This document shows positions 1 to 8,471 of a DNA stretch of 64,000 nt, one piece after another (the first letter of the stretch is position 1; every line of letters begins with the position of its first letter). Source of the DNA: Hyphomicrobium sp. GTDB lineage: Bacteria > Pseudomonadota > Alphaproteobacteria > Rhizobiales > Hyphomicrobiaceae. Where the stretch lies: positions 186,001-250,000 of the forward strand of contig JAEUME010000020.1 of the NCBI GenBank assembly GCA_016793445.1. The letters are read 5' to 3'. The position numbers and the translations under genes are program-made. The notes under the pieces were generated by a model. The model ran no database searches. It saw nothing but the letters and a program-made list of their open reading frames with translations, and was not told the origin of the DNA.

Positions 1-2036
1 CCCGCTGCGATCTCCGGAGAAGCGTCATCAAGCGCATCAGCGATCTCACGAAGCCGGTCAAGCGAAGTGTCCAGCAGCAGATGCTCTTGCTGCAGGGCCC
101 GAACGGCTGCGGGCTGCATGGTTTCACGACCGAGCCGCCATTCCGGCGTCAGTGCGCGCAAAGCATTGAGAATGACGGCCACGTCGATCGCTTCCTGGGA
201 CAAAGCGCCAGCGACGGGAGTCAGATAGCCAAACGCCGCCGCGATCATTGCGATGCCTGAAAGTCCAATTCCGACCGTGATGCTCTGAAGCGCGATTCCG
301 CGGGCACGGCGTGCAATGATGACAGCCTGCGAAACCCGATCGAGGCGATCGACAAGAATGACCACGTCGGCCGCCTCTGAAGAGGCGCTAGCACCTCTGG
401 CGCCCATCGCAATGCCTACGTCGGCGGCTGCAAGGGCCGGGGCATCGTTGATCCCATCGCCCACCATGAGCGTCGGATGCAAACGCTGCTCGAACGCAAC
501 CGCCTCCACCTTGTCCGACGGTTCCCGGTCGGCCAACACAGCATCCAGATCGAGTGCAGCGCCAATGGTTTCGGCCGACTCCGCCCGATCGCCTGTGACC
601 ATGACGATCCGGCGGACGCCGGCGGTACGGAGGGATTGAACGGCCCGCGGGGTTTCACGACGCAGCTCATCGCCGAGGAGAATGGCTCCGATCACGCGCC
701 CTTCGACCGAGACGAAGACACTGAGGGCGGACCGCCACGACGCGCGGCGGAGCGCCCTCACAGCCCACGCATCCAGGCTTCCCGGACCACACACGAGTTG
801 ACGCGAGCCAGCCTTGATAATTCTCCCAGCGATTGTGCCCTCAAGGCCGGAGCCCATGGTCTCATGCACCATGTCGGGCACATCGAGGGTCAGCCCCCGG
901 GAAATAGCGGCAGCGACAATCGCAGCGGCCACCACATGTTGCGAGGCCTGCTCCAGCGACGCGGCCAGCCGAAGCACGTCATCCGGATTTTCCCCCGGCG
1001 CCGTCTCAACAGCAACGAGACGAGCTCCTCCGACGGTCAATGTCCCAGTCTTGTCGAACATGACGGTATGGGTTCTCGCGAGTGCTTCGAGCGGTCCTCC
1101 GCCTTTGATGAGGATGCCGAGCCGAGCCGCGTGCGATACTCCCGCAATGAATGCCACGGGTGCTGCAAGGATCAACGGGCATGGCGTTGAGGCGACGAGC
1201 ACGGCAAGGCCTCGTATCGGGTCGCCGGAAAGCAGCCAAGCCGCCCCCGCGATGGCCAATGTGACGGGCAACAATATGAGAGCGTAACGATCGGCGAGGC
1301 GAATGAAGGGCGCCTTCGCTGTCTGCGCGGCAGTCACAAGCCGAACGATCCCCGCGTAGGTACTTTCGCCGGCGGTCGCGCTCGCCTTGAGCTCAAATGT
1401 TGCTCCAGCGTTGATCGTTCCGCTGCGGACCAACTCGCCCATGTTGCGGGTCACAGGTATCGGCTCGCCCGTCAAGGCGGCTTCGTCGAGCGTTGCGTTG
1501 GCGGCCAAAATGACGCCATCGACGGGGACAACCTCTCCCGCGCGAACGAGGATCGAGTCACCAACGGTCACTTGCTCGATGGGCACATCCTCAATCGTGC
1601 TGTCGTTACGTCTATGAGCAAGCCGAGGCGCACGATCGACAAGGGATTTCAAATCGCGCTCAGCGCGAGCAACAGCGAAGTCCTCCAGCAGATTGCCGCC
1701 CGCATACATGACAGCAACGACAGCCCCAGCCAAAGGCTCGCCTAGAAGAATTGCAGCCGACATCGAGATGAACGCAACGGCATCGACGCCAAGTCGGCCC
1801 GCAAGAAGATCTCGCACTATTGATACGGCGAGGCCAATAATCACCGGGACAGTGGCAATGGCCCAAAGGCGATCAGCCCAAACCCCGTACCCATAGATCC
1901 AGACGAGAGCGCCCAGAGACAGGCCCGTGACTGCAATTGTAAATAGAACTCTTCTGACGAAGCGAACTGTCATCACGTGGTTCATTCCGTCGCCTTGCTG
2001 CCACGTCACTGGATCGCCCATCTTACCGGGGTTCAT
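1..2036 (-). CDS. Heavy-metal translocating P1B-type ATPase (C-terminus beyond window)
   Basis: Inner-membrane pump that uses ATP to move a soft metal cation. In the minus-strand frame I read the A-domain motif LTGEP (about 1460-1490), the membrane motif TPCPL (about 1170-1190), the phosphorylation site DKTGT (1041-1055) and the hinge GDGINDAP (about 438-462). There is no N-terminal metal-binding domain: the frame opens at ATG 2036 and enters membrane segments within about 30 codons. The N-domain motif is SQHVV, where many P1B ATPases have SEHP. After the last membrane segment, a hydrophilic extension (about 200 to 1) runs on past the window edge. An in-frame stop near 2130 limits the start; 2036 has only a weak ribosome site, so an upstream non-ATG start is possible. 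Metal specificity cannot be told from this sequence. Confidence 0.9.
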   Translation of the reverse strand, partial: MNPGKMGDPVTWQQGDGMNHVMTVRFVRRVLFTIAVTGLSLGALVWIYGYGVWADRLWAIATVPVIIGLAVSIVRDLLAGRLGVDAVAFISMSAAILLGEPLAGAVVAVMYAGGNLLEDFAVARAERDLKSLVDRAPRLAHRRNDSTIEDVPIEQVTVGDSILVRAGEVVPVDGVILAANATLDEAALTGEPIPVTRNMGELVRSGTINAGATFELKASATAGESTYAGIVRLVTAAQTAKAPFIRLADRYALILLPVTLAIAGAAWLLSGDPIRGLAVLVASTPCPLILAAPVAFIAGVSHAARLGILIKGGGPLEALARTHTVMFDKTGTLTVGGARLVAVETAPGENPDDVLRLAASLEQASQHVVAAAIVAAAISRGLTLDVPDMVHETMGSGLEGTIAGRIIKAGSRQLVCGPGSLDAWAVRALRRASWRSALSVFVSVEGRVIGAILLGDELRRETPRAVQSLRTAGVRRIVMVTGDRAESAETIGAALDLDAVLADREPSDKVEAVAFEQRLHPTLMVGDGINDAPALAAADVGIAMGARGASASSEAADVVILVDRLDRVSQAVIIARRARGIALQSITVGIGLSGIAMIAAAFGYLTPVAGALSQEAIDVAVILNALRALTPEWRLGRETMQPAAVRALQQEHLLLDTSLDRLREIADALDDASPEIAA

Positions 2037-2146
2037 TGATGCTTCGTCCCGTCCTTCTGCCCCGCATTCTGTTGGCTCCAAGACCTCCCGAAAATCACTT
2101 GGAGAATAGGAATGGCAGAACCGGTGCTTTCTCTTTCATTTCAAGC

Positions 2147-2584
2147 TTAGCGGCTCAGCAGGACTGGCACTGAGCTCAGGGTCATGACCTTCAGTGCCTG
2201 GCTTCCAAGAAGGGCTCTCTGTAATCCACTTCTTCCGTGGGTCCCCATCACGATGAGATTACAGGCTTGATCTTGGCAGGCTTTCAAGATGCCAACCGCT
2301 GGACGTTCGTCAGCAATATGCACCGTGTCGCAGCTTAGACCGAGGTCCAAGGCGGATTTCTGAGCACGAGCCAAAATTCGATCGGCGCTGCTTTTCGCGT
2401 TGTCTTCGTAACGGGCGATGTCAGCCGGCCAAGGAACCGGGGAATAAAAACCGGTCGGATACATTTTGGTTACGGTGACAAACGTGACCTTCGACTGAAA
2501 GGCTTTTGCAATCGCCAGGCCGTGACTTACTGCGCGATCCGCCAGCTCCGACCCGTCTGTTGCGATTAGGATATGGCGATACAT
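2147..2584 (-). CDS. Universal stress protein, UspA family
   Basis: Single-domain cytosolic Usp protein of 145 residues, the usual size. It begins MYRHILIATDGSELA, the typical first strand and loop. Near residues 117-131 it carries the ATP-binding signature G-x2-G-x9-G-S (GTHGRSG, then GS), so it should be of the nucleotide-binding subclass. It lies about 110 bp upstream of the metal ATPase on the same strand and may be cotranscribed with it. A role in surviving respiratory or metal stress is an inference from the neighbours. Confidence 0.93.
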   Translation of the reverse strand: MYRHILIATDGSELADRAVSHGLAIAKAFQSKVTFVTVTKMYPTGFYSPVPWPADIARYEDNAKSSADRILARAQKSALDLGLSCDTVHIADERPAVGILKACQDQACNLIVMGTHGRSGLQRALLGSQALKVMTLSSVPVLLSR

Positions 2585-2665
2585 TGGGGCACTTTTGAAA
2601 GGGCTAGGGGCGTGGCGCCGCGCACATATAGTGAGAAACAGACAATGTAACCCAACCAGTGCTAA

Positions 2666-3314
2666 TCAGATGGGTCTCTTGGTGTTCGTTCCACTGGCAA
2701 TGAACAACATATACTTGGCTAAGGGCCCCTTGAACAAAAGGAGATAGGTCACGTACATGCCGACGAAGAGCAGCATTATGTTTGCAAAGAACTCATGCGC
2801 TTCGCTCAGAAGTCCCTCCTCGTCGCGGCCATGTTTGCCCAACCCGTTGTCGTCAGCATAAGCCCCAGCAACCAAGTCCGCGTTAGCCAAGCCTAGGCAT
2901 CTCCTTGGTCAAGCGCTATGCCGGTACCGGTCGCTGCAAGCAAACTGAGGGCGATACCCAGAAGAAGACTCTTGCTGATCGCCGGGTGCGTAAATGCATT
3001 GTCCAAATTCAAACCATCGAACGATAGAAGCGCATGAGCCTCACCTGTCGTTCTCCGCTTAGGGCCCAGAGCAACCGAAAAGCGATGACGACCGCAACAC
3101 CGTAGCCAAGCCGCGCGTGAATAATCCCTAGTTCGCCTGTCAGATATGCAAGGACAGCCAGGGTTGCCAGAGTGGCGTGATAGATACGAATTCGGTTCAT
3201 CATCGTCAGTCCGAAACCTCTAAGTCCGCTTTGTTGGAACAGCCGCCATTGACTGGTAAACTGATTTTGCGACGGCCCGAATTTCATCATCCAAGTGGAA
3301 GCGGATTTGAGCAA
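2666..3314 (-). pseudogene. Decayed cytochrome b561-type membrane protein
   Basis: Three reading frames together resemble one cytochrome b561-type protein, the partner of the SHP/diheme cytochromes upstream. The N-terminal half (3314-3012) contains RIYHATLATLAVLAYLTGE and ALSGERQVRLMRFYR and stops at TGA 3011-3009. A second frame continues across 3020-2896 (DGLNLDNAFTHPAISKS, then a hydrophobic stretch) and stops at TAG 2895-2893. The third (about 2890-2666) holds HEFFANIMLLFVGMYVTY. In the intact paralogue at 4420-5565 the matching stretch is HEVLALLVLLMIGIHIAG, so the second heme-ligand His is Tyr here. Two frame breaks plus a lost ligand make a working product very unlikely. Short separate peptides cannot be excluded. 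Confidence 0.75.
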
Positions 3315-3386
3315 TCAATCCGGTCACAGGTCAGAAGAGAAGACCAATTGACATGATTACTTCATCAAGCCTTCGGGCTTCGGTCG

Positions 3387-3866
3387 CTAGTCCTCTTCGA
3401 GGAACTCCCCTTTGTCGGCAGTGCGATGGCAAGCGATGCAGTTGGCTTTCGACTTAATCTTCGGGTCACTGAAGCGACTCGCCGCGATTTCATCGTGCTC
3501 CCGCTTCCAGTAGGGCGTGTCGGTGATCCGAAGCGGAACGGAGTCGGCGCCGACTCCCTTGGTGAAACGGGCTCCCCCCTTTGTGGCTGGGGCATCGGCT
3601 GCATGTGCCGCGAGATAGGTCGCTATATCGTCCTGCACTGCTTGGTCGAGGCTGGCATTCTCGCCGAAGTGATTGGCAAGGTCGCCCATCAGTTTGATCC
3701 ACGAGCGGCTGGGCAGCATCTGCGGCGGAAAAGCGATATGGCATCCGCCGCATTCCTTGAGTGTCGCAGCATGGTCTATGGGGGAAACCTTCACCCCTTC
3801 GTCGGCACGGAGCCCCGATAGGCCCAAGGTAAAGACTATGGTCGAAAGCAAGACGAGGCGCTTCAT
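3387..3866 (-). CDS. Diheme cytochrome c, DHC family
   Basis: Periplasmic electron carrier of 159 residues with a cleavable signal peptide (about 1-21) and two heme c sites, CGGCH (39-43) and CIACH (143-147). This is the layout of the Rhodobacter sphaeroides DHC, which reduces the oxygen-binding protein SHP. It begins only 9 bp after the SHP gene ends, so the two are almost certainly one operon, and the decayed b561 gene follows. The C-terminal domain of the b561 fusion protein at 4420-5565 is a paralogue: both share the spacing CxACH/CGGCH, a PSRSW-type segment, HFGE and Y(W)xxxH features. Family assignment is firm; the physiological electron acceptor is not. Confidence 0.9.
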   Translation of the reverse strand: MKRLVLLSTIVFTLGLSGLRADEGVKVSPIDHAATLKECGGCHIAFPPQMLPSRSWIKLMGDLANHFGENASLDQAVQDDIATYLAAHAADAPATKGGARFTKGVGADSVPLRITDTPYWKREHDEIAASRFSDPKIKSKANCIACHRTADKGEFLEED

Positions 3867-3875
3867 GGCTTCCTC

Positions 3876-4307
3876 CTATTTCCCTGATAGATAGATAATG
3901 AAATCGCCCTTCTCGACGGCAGTGCACTCGCGCCCGAGCACGCTGTTGCAGTTGCGGCCAAACCATTTGTTGACTTCGTCCACCTTGGTGAAGCGGCTGG
4001 GGTTCTTCGACACGGCCAAGGGCTCTATGCGCTTGCCAGCCCGCGTTTCACCGGCTGCTGTCGGATCCTGAGAATGGCACGAGGTGCACGAGGGTGTGTC
4101 GGGCTTTCCGCCCGTGTGCTTGGCTGCAAAGAAGGCCTGCCCACGCTCTGCGGAGAACCCGCCAAAAGCTGGATCAGCCTTCTTCGCCTCTTCGGCGAGG
4201 GTGGCAAGAATGGCATCCCGGGCAGGATCGGCTGCAGCAGGCAAAACCATGGATACATTGCTCAAGCTCAATAGACTTATGAGTGCGATTTTGTGTGACT
4301 TGTTCAT
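3876..4307 (-). CDS. shp: Sphaeroides heme protein-like cytochrome c (DUF1924)
   Basis: Small exported cytochrome of 143 residues. After a signal peptide (about 1-26) it has one heme site, CTSCH (74-78), then the conserved segment NKWFGRNCNSVLGREC (113-128). In R. sphaeroides SHP the heme iron is ligated by His and an Asn that swings away to let oxygen or NO bind; Asn-113 is at nearly the right place in the mature protein, and Cys-120/Cys-128 could form the disulfide. The start at 4307 is chosen because AGAGGTGCAG precedes it; an ATG eight codons upstream lacks a ribosome site. It sits between two DHC-containing genes, its known electron donor family. Confidence 0.88.
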   Translation of the reverse strand: MNKSHKIALISLLSLSNVSMVLPAAADPARDAILATLAEEAKKADPAFGGFSAERGQAFFAAKHTGGKPDTPSCTSCHSQDPTAAGETRAGKRIEPLAVSKNPSRFTKVDEVNKWFGRNCNSVLGRECTAVEKGDFIIYLSGK

Positions 4308-4419
4308 CTCTGCACCTCTCGAACTACTCAATATCGCATCTGGTAGATCTGCGGTTCCTGTTCGATCGCGTGCACCCTACTCCTTGTCAGCTGACGGTTG
4401 ACTGACGCTTGGATGCCGT

Positions 4420-5565
4420 TCAGGGACCTGAAGCCTTTGGCACCTCAATCCTCTGATCATCGAAGCGGCCAGTGTCAGCATCCTTATGGCAGGCCGTGCA
4501 GTTGCTCGATGATTTGACGGCTGCTGACTGGAAGAGTTTAGGATCGATCTGGCGGTGCTTCGCCACCCAGTAGGATGTCTTCGTTATCTGCATAGGATCC
4601 GAAGCTGAAACCAACCTGAACCTGTTTGCAGCTTCAGTGTCCCAAGATTCCCCGGAATAAGCGGCTAAGTAACGCGCGATTTCGTTTTTCTTATCGGCAG
4701 GCAAGCTCGCATCCTCGCCGAAATGTTCATCCAATTTGGCAAGCAGTTGCTCCCATGACGATCGCGGCAAGAGGCTGGGGTGGAACGACCAATGACAAGC
4801 GCCGCACTCGGCTCGATACGTTGCGTTCTCTGCCATTGGCGGAATGCCTAGGGGAGGCAACGTGGAGAGCGCATACAGCGCGCCGCCCGTGGCTATCGCC
4901 AACACCAGAATCACGGACCCCGCCGCAAGCGGGCGTGCTCGCCGCGGAGTTGGGATGTGATAACCCCATGGCCGTGGCATTAGGCCATCGATCATGCCGC
5001 GCACGAGGTTTACGCCCTGCAGCCAGCTCTCGACACTCACGCCCGCGATGTGAATTCCGATCATAAGCAGCACGAGCAGAGCCAAAACCTCGTGCACTTC
5101 CTTGGCTCTGTGACCGAGCGCGTAGGTCGTAACTCCCGCCAGAGGGCCCTGCTTCTCTTCGCCCCCTTCGATCATGAGGCCGGTGACGACCAGGACGACA
5201 AAAACGGCCAAGAAGCCGAAGATCATGAAGACGCCGGCGGGGTTGTGTCCAAAGTAGTGGGGCGGGCGCAGCAAGGCGAGACCACGAACATAGTTCCAAA
5301 TGCCACGCGTGGCATTCGCCATGTTGCTCAGTCGGGCATACTCGGTTCCGAAAATGCCCCAGACAAATCGGAATACGAGCAGGAGAACAATCGCGTACCC
5401 CGCGGTCAGATGAAGTCCCAGCCACCACTCCGGTGCCAAAAACCCTGTCAGAAGCGCCGTAAACACGGATAGAACGAGAAGCCAATGGAACAGTCGCGTA
5501 GGAAGATCCCAGACGCGAACCATCTGGAGCGAAGAGTGCGCATCGGAGACGGACCAATTGACCAA
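4420..5565 (-). CDS. Cytochrome b561 fused to diheme cytochrome c (DHC)
   Basis: A 381-residue fusion. Residues about 16-205 form a four-helix cytochrome b561-type quinol oxidase module (VWDLPTRLFHWLL at the first heme ligand; HEVLALLVLLMIGIHIAG at the last). A further helix near 215-235 leads into a periplasmic domain with two heme c sites, CGACH and CTACH, of the DHC type. The protein could take electrons from quinol through two b hemes directly to two c hemes. Downstream on the same strand come SHP, a free DHC and a decayed b561. MVRVWDL at residue 15 is an alternative start. Electron path and acceptor are inferred from the R. sphaeroides DHC-SHP pair. Confidence 0.88.
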   Translation of the reverse strand: MVNWSVSDAHSSLQMVRVWDLPTRLFHWLLVLSVFTALLTGFLAPEWWLGLHLTAGYAIVLLLVFRFVWGIFGTEYARLSNMANATRGIWNYVRGLALLRPPHYFGHNPAGVFMIFGFLAVFVVLVVTGLMIEGGEEKQGPLAGVTTYALGHRAKEVHEVLALLVLLMIGIHIAGVSVESWLQGVNLVRGMIDGLMPRPWGYHIPTPRRARPLAAGSVILVLAIATGGALYALSTLPPLGIPPMAENATYRAECGACHWSFHPSLLPRSSWEQLLAKLDEHFGEDASLPADKKNEIARYLAAYSGESWDTEAANRFRLVSASDPMQITKTSYWVAKHRQIDPKLFQSAAVKSSSNCTACHKDADTGRFDDQRIEVPKASGP

Positions 5566-5744
5566 ATCAGAAAACTCCTAGCCAGCGCTATTCACAATCA
5601 GCCGTCAAACCAAACTATGACTTGGCAAACTAATGGGCTTTGACTGAGGTCATGTGCATATTGGCGGGTGCCGGATCGCACGCGATTGCCTTGGAGAGGA
5701 TACCCGTAAATGCGATTGCTTGTTTGTTGCGCCTAACAGGATTG

Positions 5745-6446
5745 CTACACAACGGTTCCAAATAGCGCTCCGATGCCCGCTGTGAGGGCCATGGCAAGCG
5801 CGCCCCAAAATGTCACCCGGGCCATTGCCGTTATGATATTGGCACCACCGGCCTTCGCGCCGACAGCCCCTAATAGGGCCAAGAATGCCAAAGATGCGAC
5901 GGACACTATCGTGACGAGTTTGTCGGTGGGCGAGACGACAACCATGAGGAGCGGCATCGCGGCACCAATGGCAAACGTGGCGGCTGACGTGAGAGCGGCT
6001 TGAATAGGACGCGCTGTAGTGATCTCGGAAATGCCGAGTTCGTCCCGGGCGTGCGCTCCCAACGCATCCTTGGCCATCAGTTGATCGGCGACCTTGACCG
6101 CCAACTCATGATCGACCCCGCGCTTGACGTAAATTTGCGCCAGTTCCTCACGCTCAAATTCTAGGTTATCGGTCAGCTCCTTGCGTTCGCGCGCGAGATC
6201 GGCAAGTTCCGTGTCAGACTGCGAACTTACCGACACGTACTCTCCTGCGGCCATTGACATGGCCCCAGCCACGAGTCCCGCCACGCCTGCAATCAAGATA
6301 TCACTAGGTTTAGCCGCTGCTGCCGCCACGCCGACAATGAGGCTTGCAGTCGATACGATCCCGTCATTTGCACCCAGTACCGCTGCACGCAACCACCCGA
6401 TCCGCTCTACGAGGTGGTTTTCAGGATGCACATGGAGTCTGCTCAT
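5745..6446 (-). CDS. VIT/CCC1-family Fe/Mn transporter
   Basis: Membrane protein of 233 residues of the VIT1/CCC1 family, which moves iron or manganese out of the cytosol. The first helix carries GANDGIVSTASLIVGV and the second GAMSMAAGEYVSVSSQ, both family signatures. A charged cytosolic segment rich in Glu (about 78-130) corresponds to the metal-binding region between helices 2 and 3; three hydrophobic segments follow. No ferritin-like domain is fused, unlike MbfA. About 180 bp without a gene separates it from the b561 fusion, so it probably has its own promoter. Confidence 0.9.
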   Translation of the reverse strand: MSRLHVHPENHLVERIGWLRAAVLGANDGIVSTASLIVGVAAAAAKPSDILIAGVAGLVAGAMSMAAGEYVSVSSQSDTELADLARERKELTDNLEFEREELAQIYVKRGVDHELAVKVADQLMAKDALGAHARDELGISEITTARPIQAALTSAATFAIGAAMPLLMVVVSPTDKLVTIVSVASLAFLALLGAVGAKAGGANIITAMARVTFWGALAMALTAGIGALFGTVV

Positions 6447-6831
6447 TGCGCCCTCACGCTGCTGCCAGCATTTCAGAGATAATCATATAATTCAGGTAAT
6501 GGGGCCTGCCGAGATGATAAACGGGCGGTGGCATTTTGGCGGCTCCGGCAGGCGATTAGAGCCGAGCTTCTGCAACCCTGCGTACGCTTCGTCCGATGAC
6601 AGTCCAGCCGTCGTCGAGTTGAGGGTCGGAACGGCGCTTGTCGGCACGCTGTGAAAATTGAGCTGGGATGTGCAGTCATCCAATTTTCTCAATTCTAGTT
6701 ACGGCCACGCGGACAAAATTGACAGAGGTCAATAGATGGAACGTGATTGTCCGCGGTCCGAATTGACCGCCGGGTTCTACCATCATAAATTGTTCCACCG
6801 GTGCTTGGGCAGCAAAGGAGGACCTGAAGAA
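6447..6831. other. Intergenic region, no gene seen
   Basis: Divergent spacer between the VIT transporter and the methyltransferase-like gene. I see no convincing coding frame, repeat or hairpin; both promoters should lie here. Confidence 0.5.
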
Positions 6832-7470
6832 GTGTCGATGGGAGGAGATCAAGGGCTATGCGCCCTCCAAAGGGTTCAGTGGCGCCGAAAACTAGCACTG
6901 TTGATGGCCTTTGGGATCGCTGTGCCGGCACTCGCTTTCGTGAACTCCTATTGGCGCGAACCGTGGCCAACCTTCTATGTCTCGATCGAATGGGTTGGTA
7001 TTGCTTTGATTCTGGTATGCATCGCGGGACGCACGTGGTGCACGGCTTATATCGGTGGTCGGAAGAAGCGGGAACTCGTGACTACGGGTCCATACTCTAT
7101 CGTTCGCAATCCTCTCTATGTCTTCACCCTGATCGGCACAGTTGGCGTCGGATTGCAGTTTGGCAGTTTGATCGTCGCAGCAATCGTGACCGCGGTCGCA
7201 TACCTCGTGTTCCGTCCCGTTATCATGCGCGAGGAGGCGTACTTAGCAGCGTCGTTTCCGCAGGATTTTGCGGCGTATTCAGCGCGCGTTGATCGACTTT
7301 TGCCGAACTTCTCTCAATTGCGGAGCGAGAGCGAACTCGCGATACCAGCTCCTTTGATGCTCCGGACATTCATCGAGGCGTGTCTCTTCCTAACGGCGAT
7401 CCCCATTGCTGAGGCCATTGAATACCTGCAAGCGAGCGGTGCGCTGCCCAAGCTTATTGAACTTCTCTAG
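6832..7470 (+). CDS. ICMT/PEMT-like membrane methyltransferase
   Basis: Integral membrane protein of the isoprenylcysteine carboxyl methyltransferase / phospholipid methyltransferase superfamily. The C-terminal half has the family core GPYSIVRNPLY, then an acidic-aromatic stretch REEAYLAASFPQDFAAYSARV ending in R-LLPNF, the segment that binds S-adenosylmethionine. Four to five hydrophobic helices are visible. I place the start at GTG 6832 because AAGGAGG lies at 6815-6821; ATG 6838 is an alternative and a frame upstream to 6736 has no ribosome site. The substrate in bacteria of this type is unknown. It stands alone next to IS debris. Confidence 0.85.
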   Translation: MSMGGDQGLCALQRVQWRRKLALLMAFGIAVPALAFVNSYWREPWPTFYVSIEWVGIALILVCIAGRTWCTAYIGGRKKRELVTTGPYSIVRNPLYVFTLIGTVGVGLQFGSLIVAAIVTAVAYLVFRPVIMREEAYLAASFPQDFAAYSARVDRLLPNFSQLRSESELAIPAPLMLRTFIEACLFLTAIPIAEAIEYLQASGALPKLIELL

Positions 7471-7649
7471 CCCGGCTTTCTGCCAGCTGGACTGACGTCG
7501 GCGTCGTGTGAGGCTCGACGCGAAGCCGCTGGTTGCGGTTGTCTTCGGGCCGAGAACGGTCGCGGCTGCCGATCAGGCAGCTTGGGAAGGCGCGTCGATG
7601 ATCCTCTGTTTTTGACGTCCGGGCTGGGTGAGCGGCGTCACCGCCTCGA

Positions 7650-7811
7650 TCATAGCCGGCGTGTCGCCAGCTCGAAGACGTCAAGTTCCGGGCAGGCGGA
7701 AGCGAACGCGAGCTTCACGCGGCGGACGCTCGTGGTGACGAGGGCGCCGATCTTCAGGAGTTTCAGGCGGATGGTGCCGCAGGCCGCAGCCGCGAGCTTG
7801 GTGCCGGCAAG
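7650..7811 (-). mobile_element. IS1380-type transposase C-terminal fragment
   Basis: The minus-strand frame reads GTIRLKLLKIGALVTTSVRR and then FASACPEL, the characteristic C-terminus of IS1380-family transposases. Only about 53 codons remain; the catalytic part is missing, replaced on the upstream side by IS630 sequence. No terminal inverted repeat could be identified. Family assignment is by eye from this conserved tail. Confidence 0.6.
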
Positions 7812-7822
7812 GCCGGTTGCTG

Positions 7823-7885
7823 GCACTCTGCGATGACGAGGTCGGTGCGCGTGTCGAGGGCGGCGAACAGCGTCGTCGTACCGTG
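7823..7885 (-). mobile_element. IS630-type transposase scrap (second copy)
   Basis: A 21-codon minus-strand frame reads HGTTTLFAALDTRTDLVIAE, repeating the segment HGTTSLFAALDIASGFVIGK found in the adjacent longer IS630 fragment, but in a different frame. It therefore derives from another, diverged IS630 copy joined to the first. Confidence 0.6.
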
Positions 7886-7887
7886 CG

Positions 7888-8268
7888 GTGACGCTTGAAG
7901 CATTTGCCGATGACAAAGCCAGAGGCGATGTCGAGCGCTGCGAACAGCGAGGTCGTGCCATGACGGACATAGGAGTGAGTCTGGCGTTCCGGCACGCCAG
8001 GCATCATCGGCAGGACCGGCTGTTCGCGATCGAGTGCGTGAATCTGGCTCTTTTCATCGACGCTCAGGACCAGCGCCCGATTGGGCGGGGACAGGTAGAG
8101 CCCAACGATGTCGCGGACCTTGTCGACAAACAGCGGATCGGTGGACAGCTTGAAGGTCTCCGAGCGATGGGGCTGCAGCCCAAAGGCTGCCCAGATCCTA
8201 CGGATCGTCGTGTGTGAAAATCCGGTGACCCCAGCCATGGATCGGATCGACCAAGTGAGTGGCGTCGA
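7888..8268 (-). mobile_element. IS630-type transposase central fragment
   Basis: About 127 codons of an IS630-family transposase without start or C-terminus. Visible are TWSIRSMAGVTGFSHTTIRR, GLQPHRSETFKLS and the first catalytic Asp region LVLSVDEKSQIHALDR, followed by VRHGTTSLFAALD. The segment ends abruptly after KCFKRH and passes into a second IS630 scrap. The DDE triad is incomplete, so it cannot transpose. Confidence 0.75.
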
Positions 8269-8269
8269 G

Positions 8270-8461
8270 CTTACCCGCAAGAAGTTGCGGCGCGGCGTCC
8301 ATACTTCTACCAGCCAGCTCGAAGCTGACATCCGTTCATTCATCGAGCGGCACAACGACAACCCCAAACCCTACAAGTGGACCGAGTCCGCCGACGAGAT
8401 TCTCTCGGCCGTCAAACGCTTCTGCCAAAAGACAGAACAAAACTTATGTGGTGAACTTTAG
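8270..8461 (+). mobile_element. IS630-type transposase C-terminal fragment, opposite strand
   Basis: On the plus strand the frame LTRKKLRRGVHTSTSQLEAD, FIERHNDNPKPYKWTESADE and ILSAVKRF is the C-terminus of an IS630 transposase, ending in a TAG at about 8459. It abuts, head to head, the minus-strand central fragment at about 8268. The two cannot come from a single uninterrupted insertion without an inversion. Confidence 0.75.
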
Positions 8462-8471
8462 ATTCAGATGA

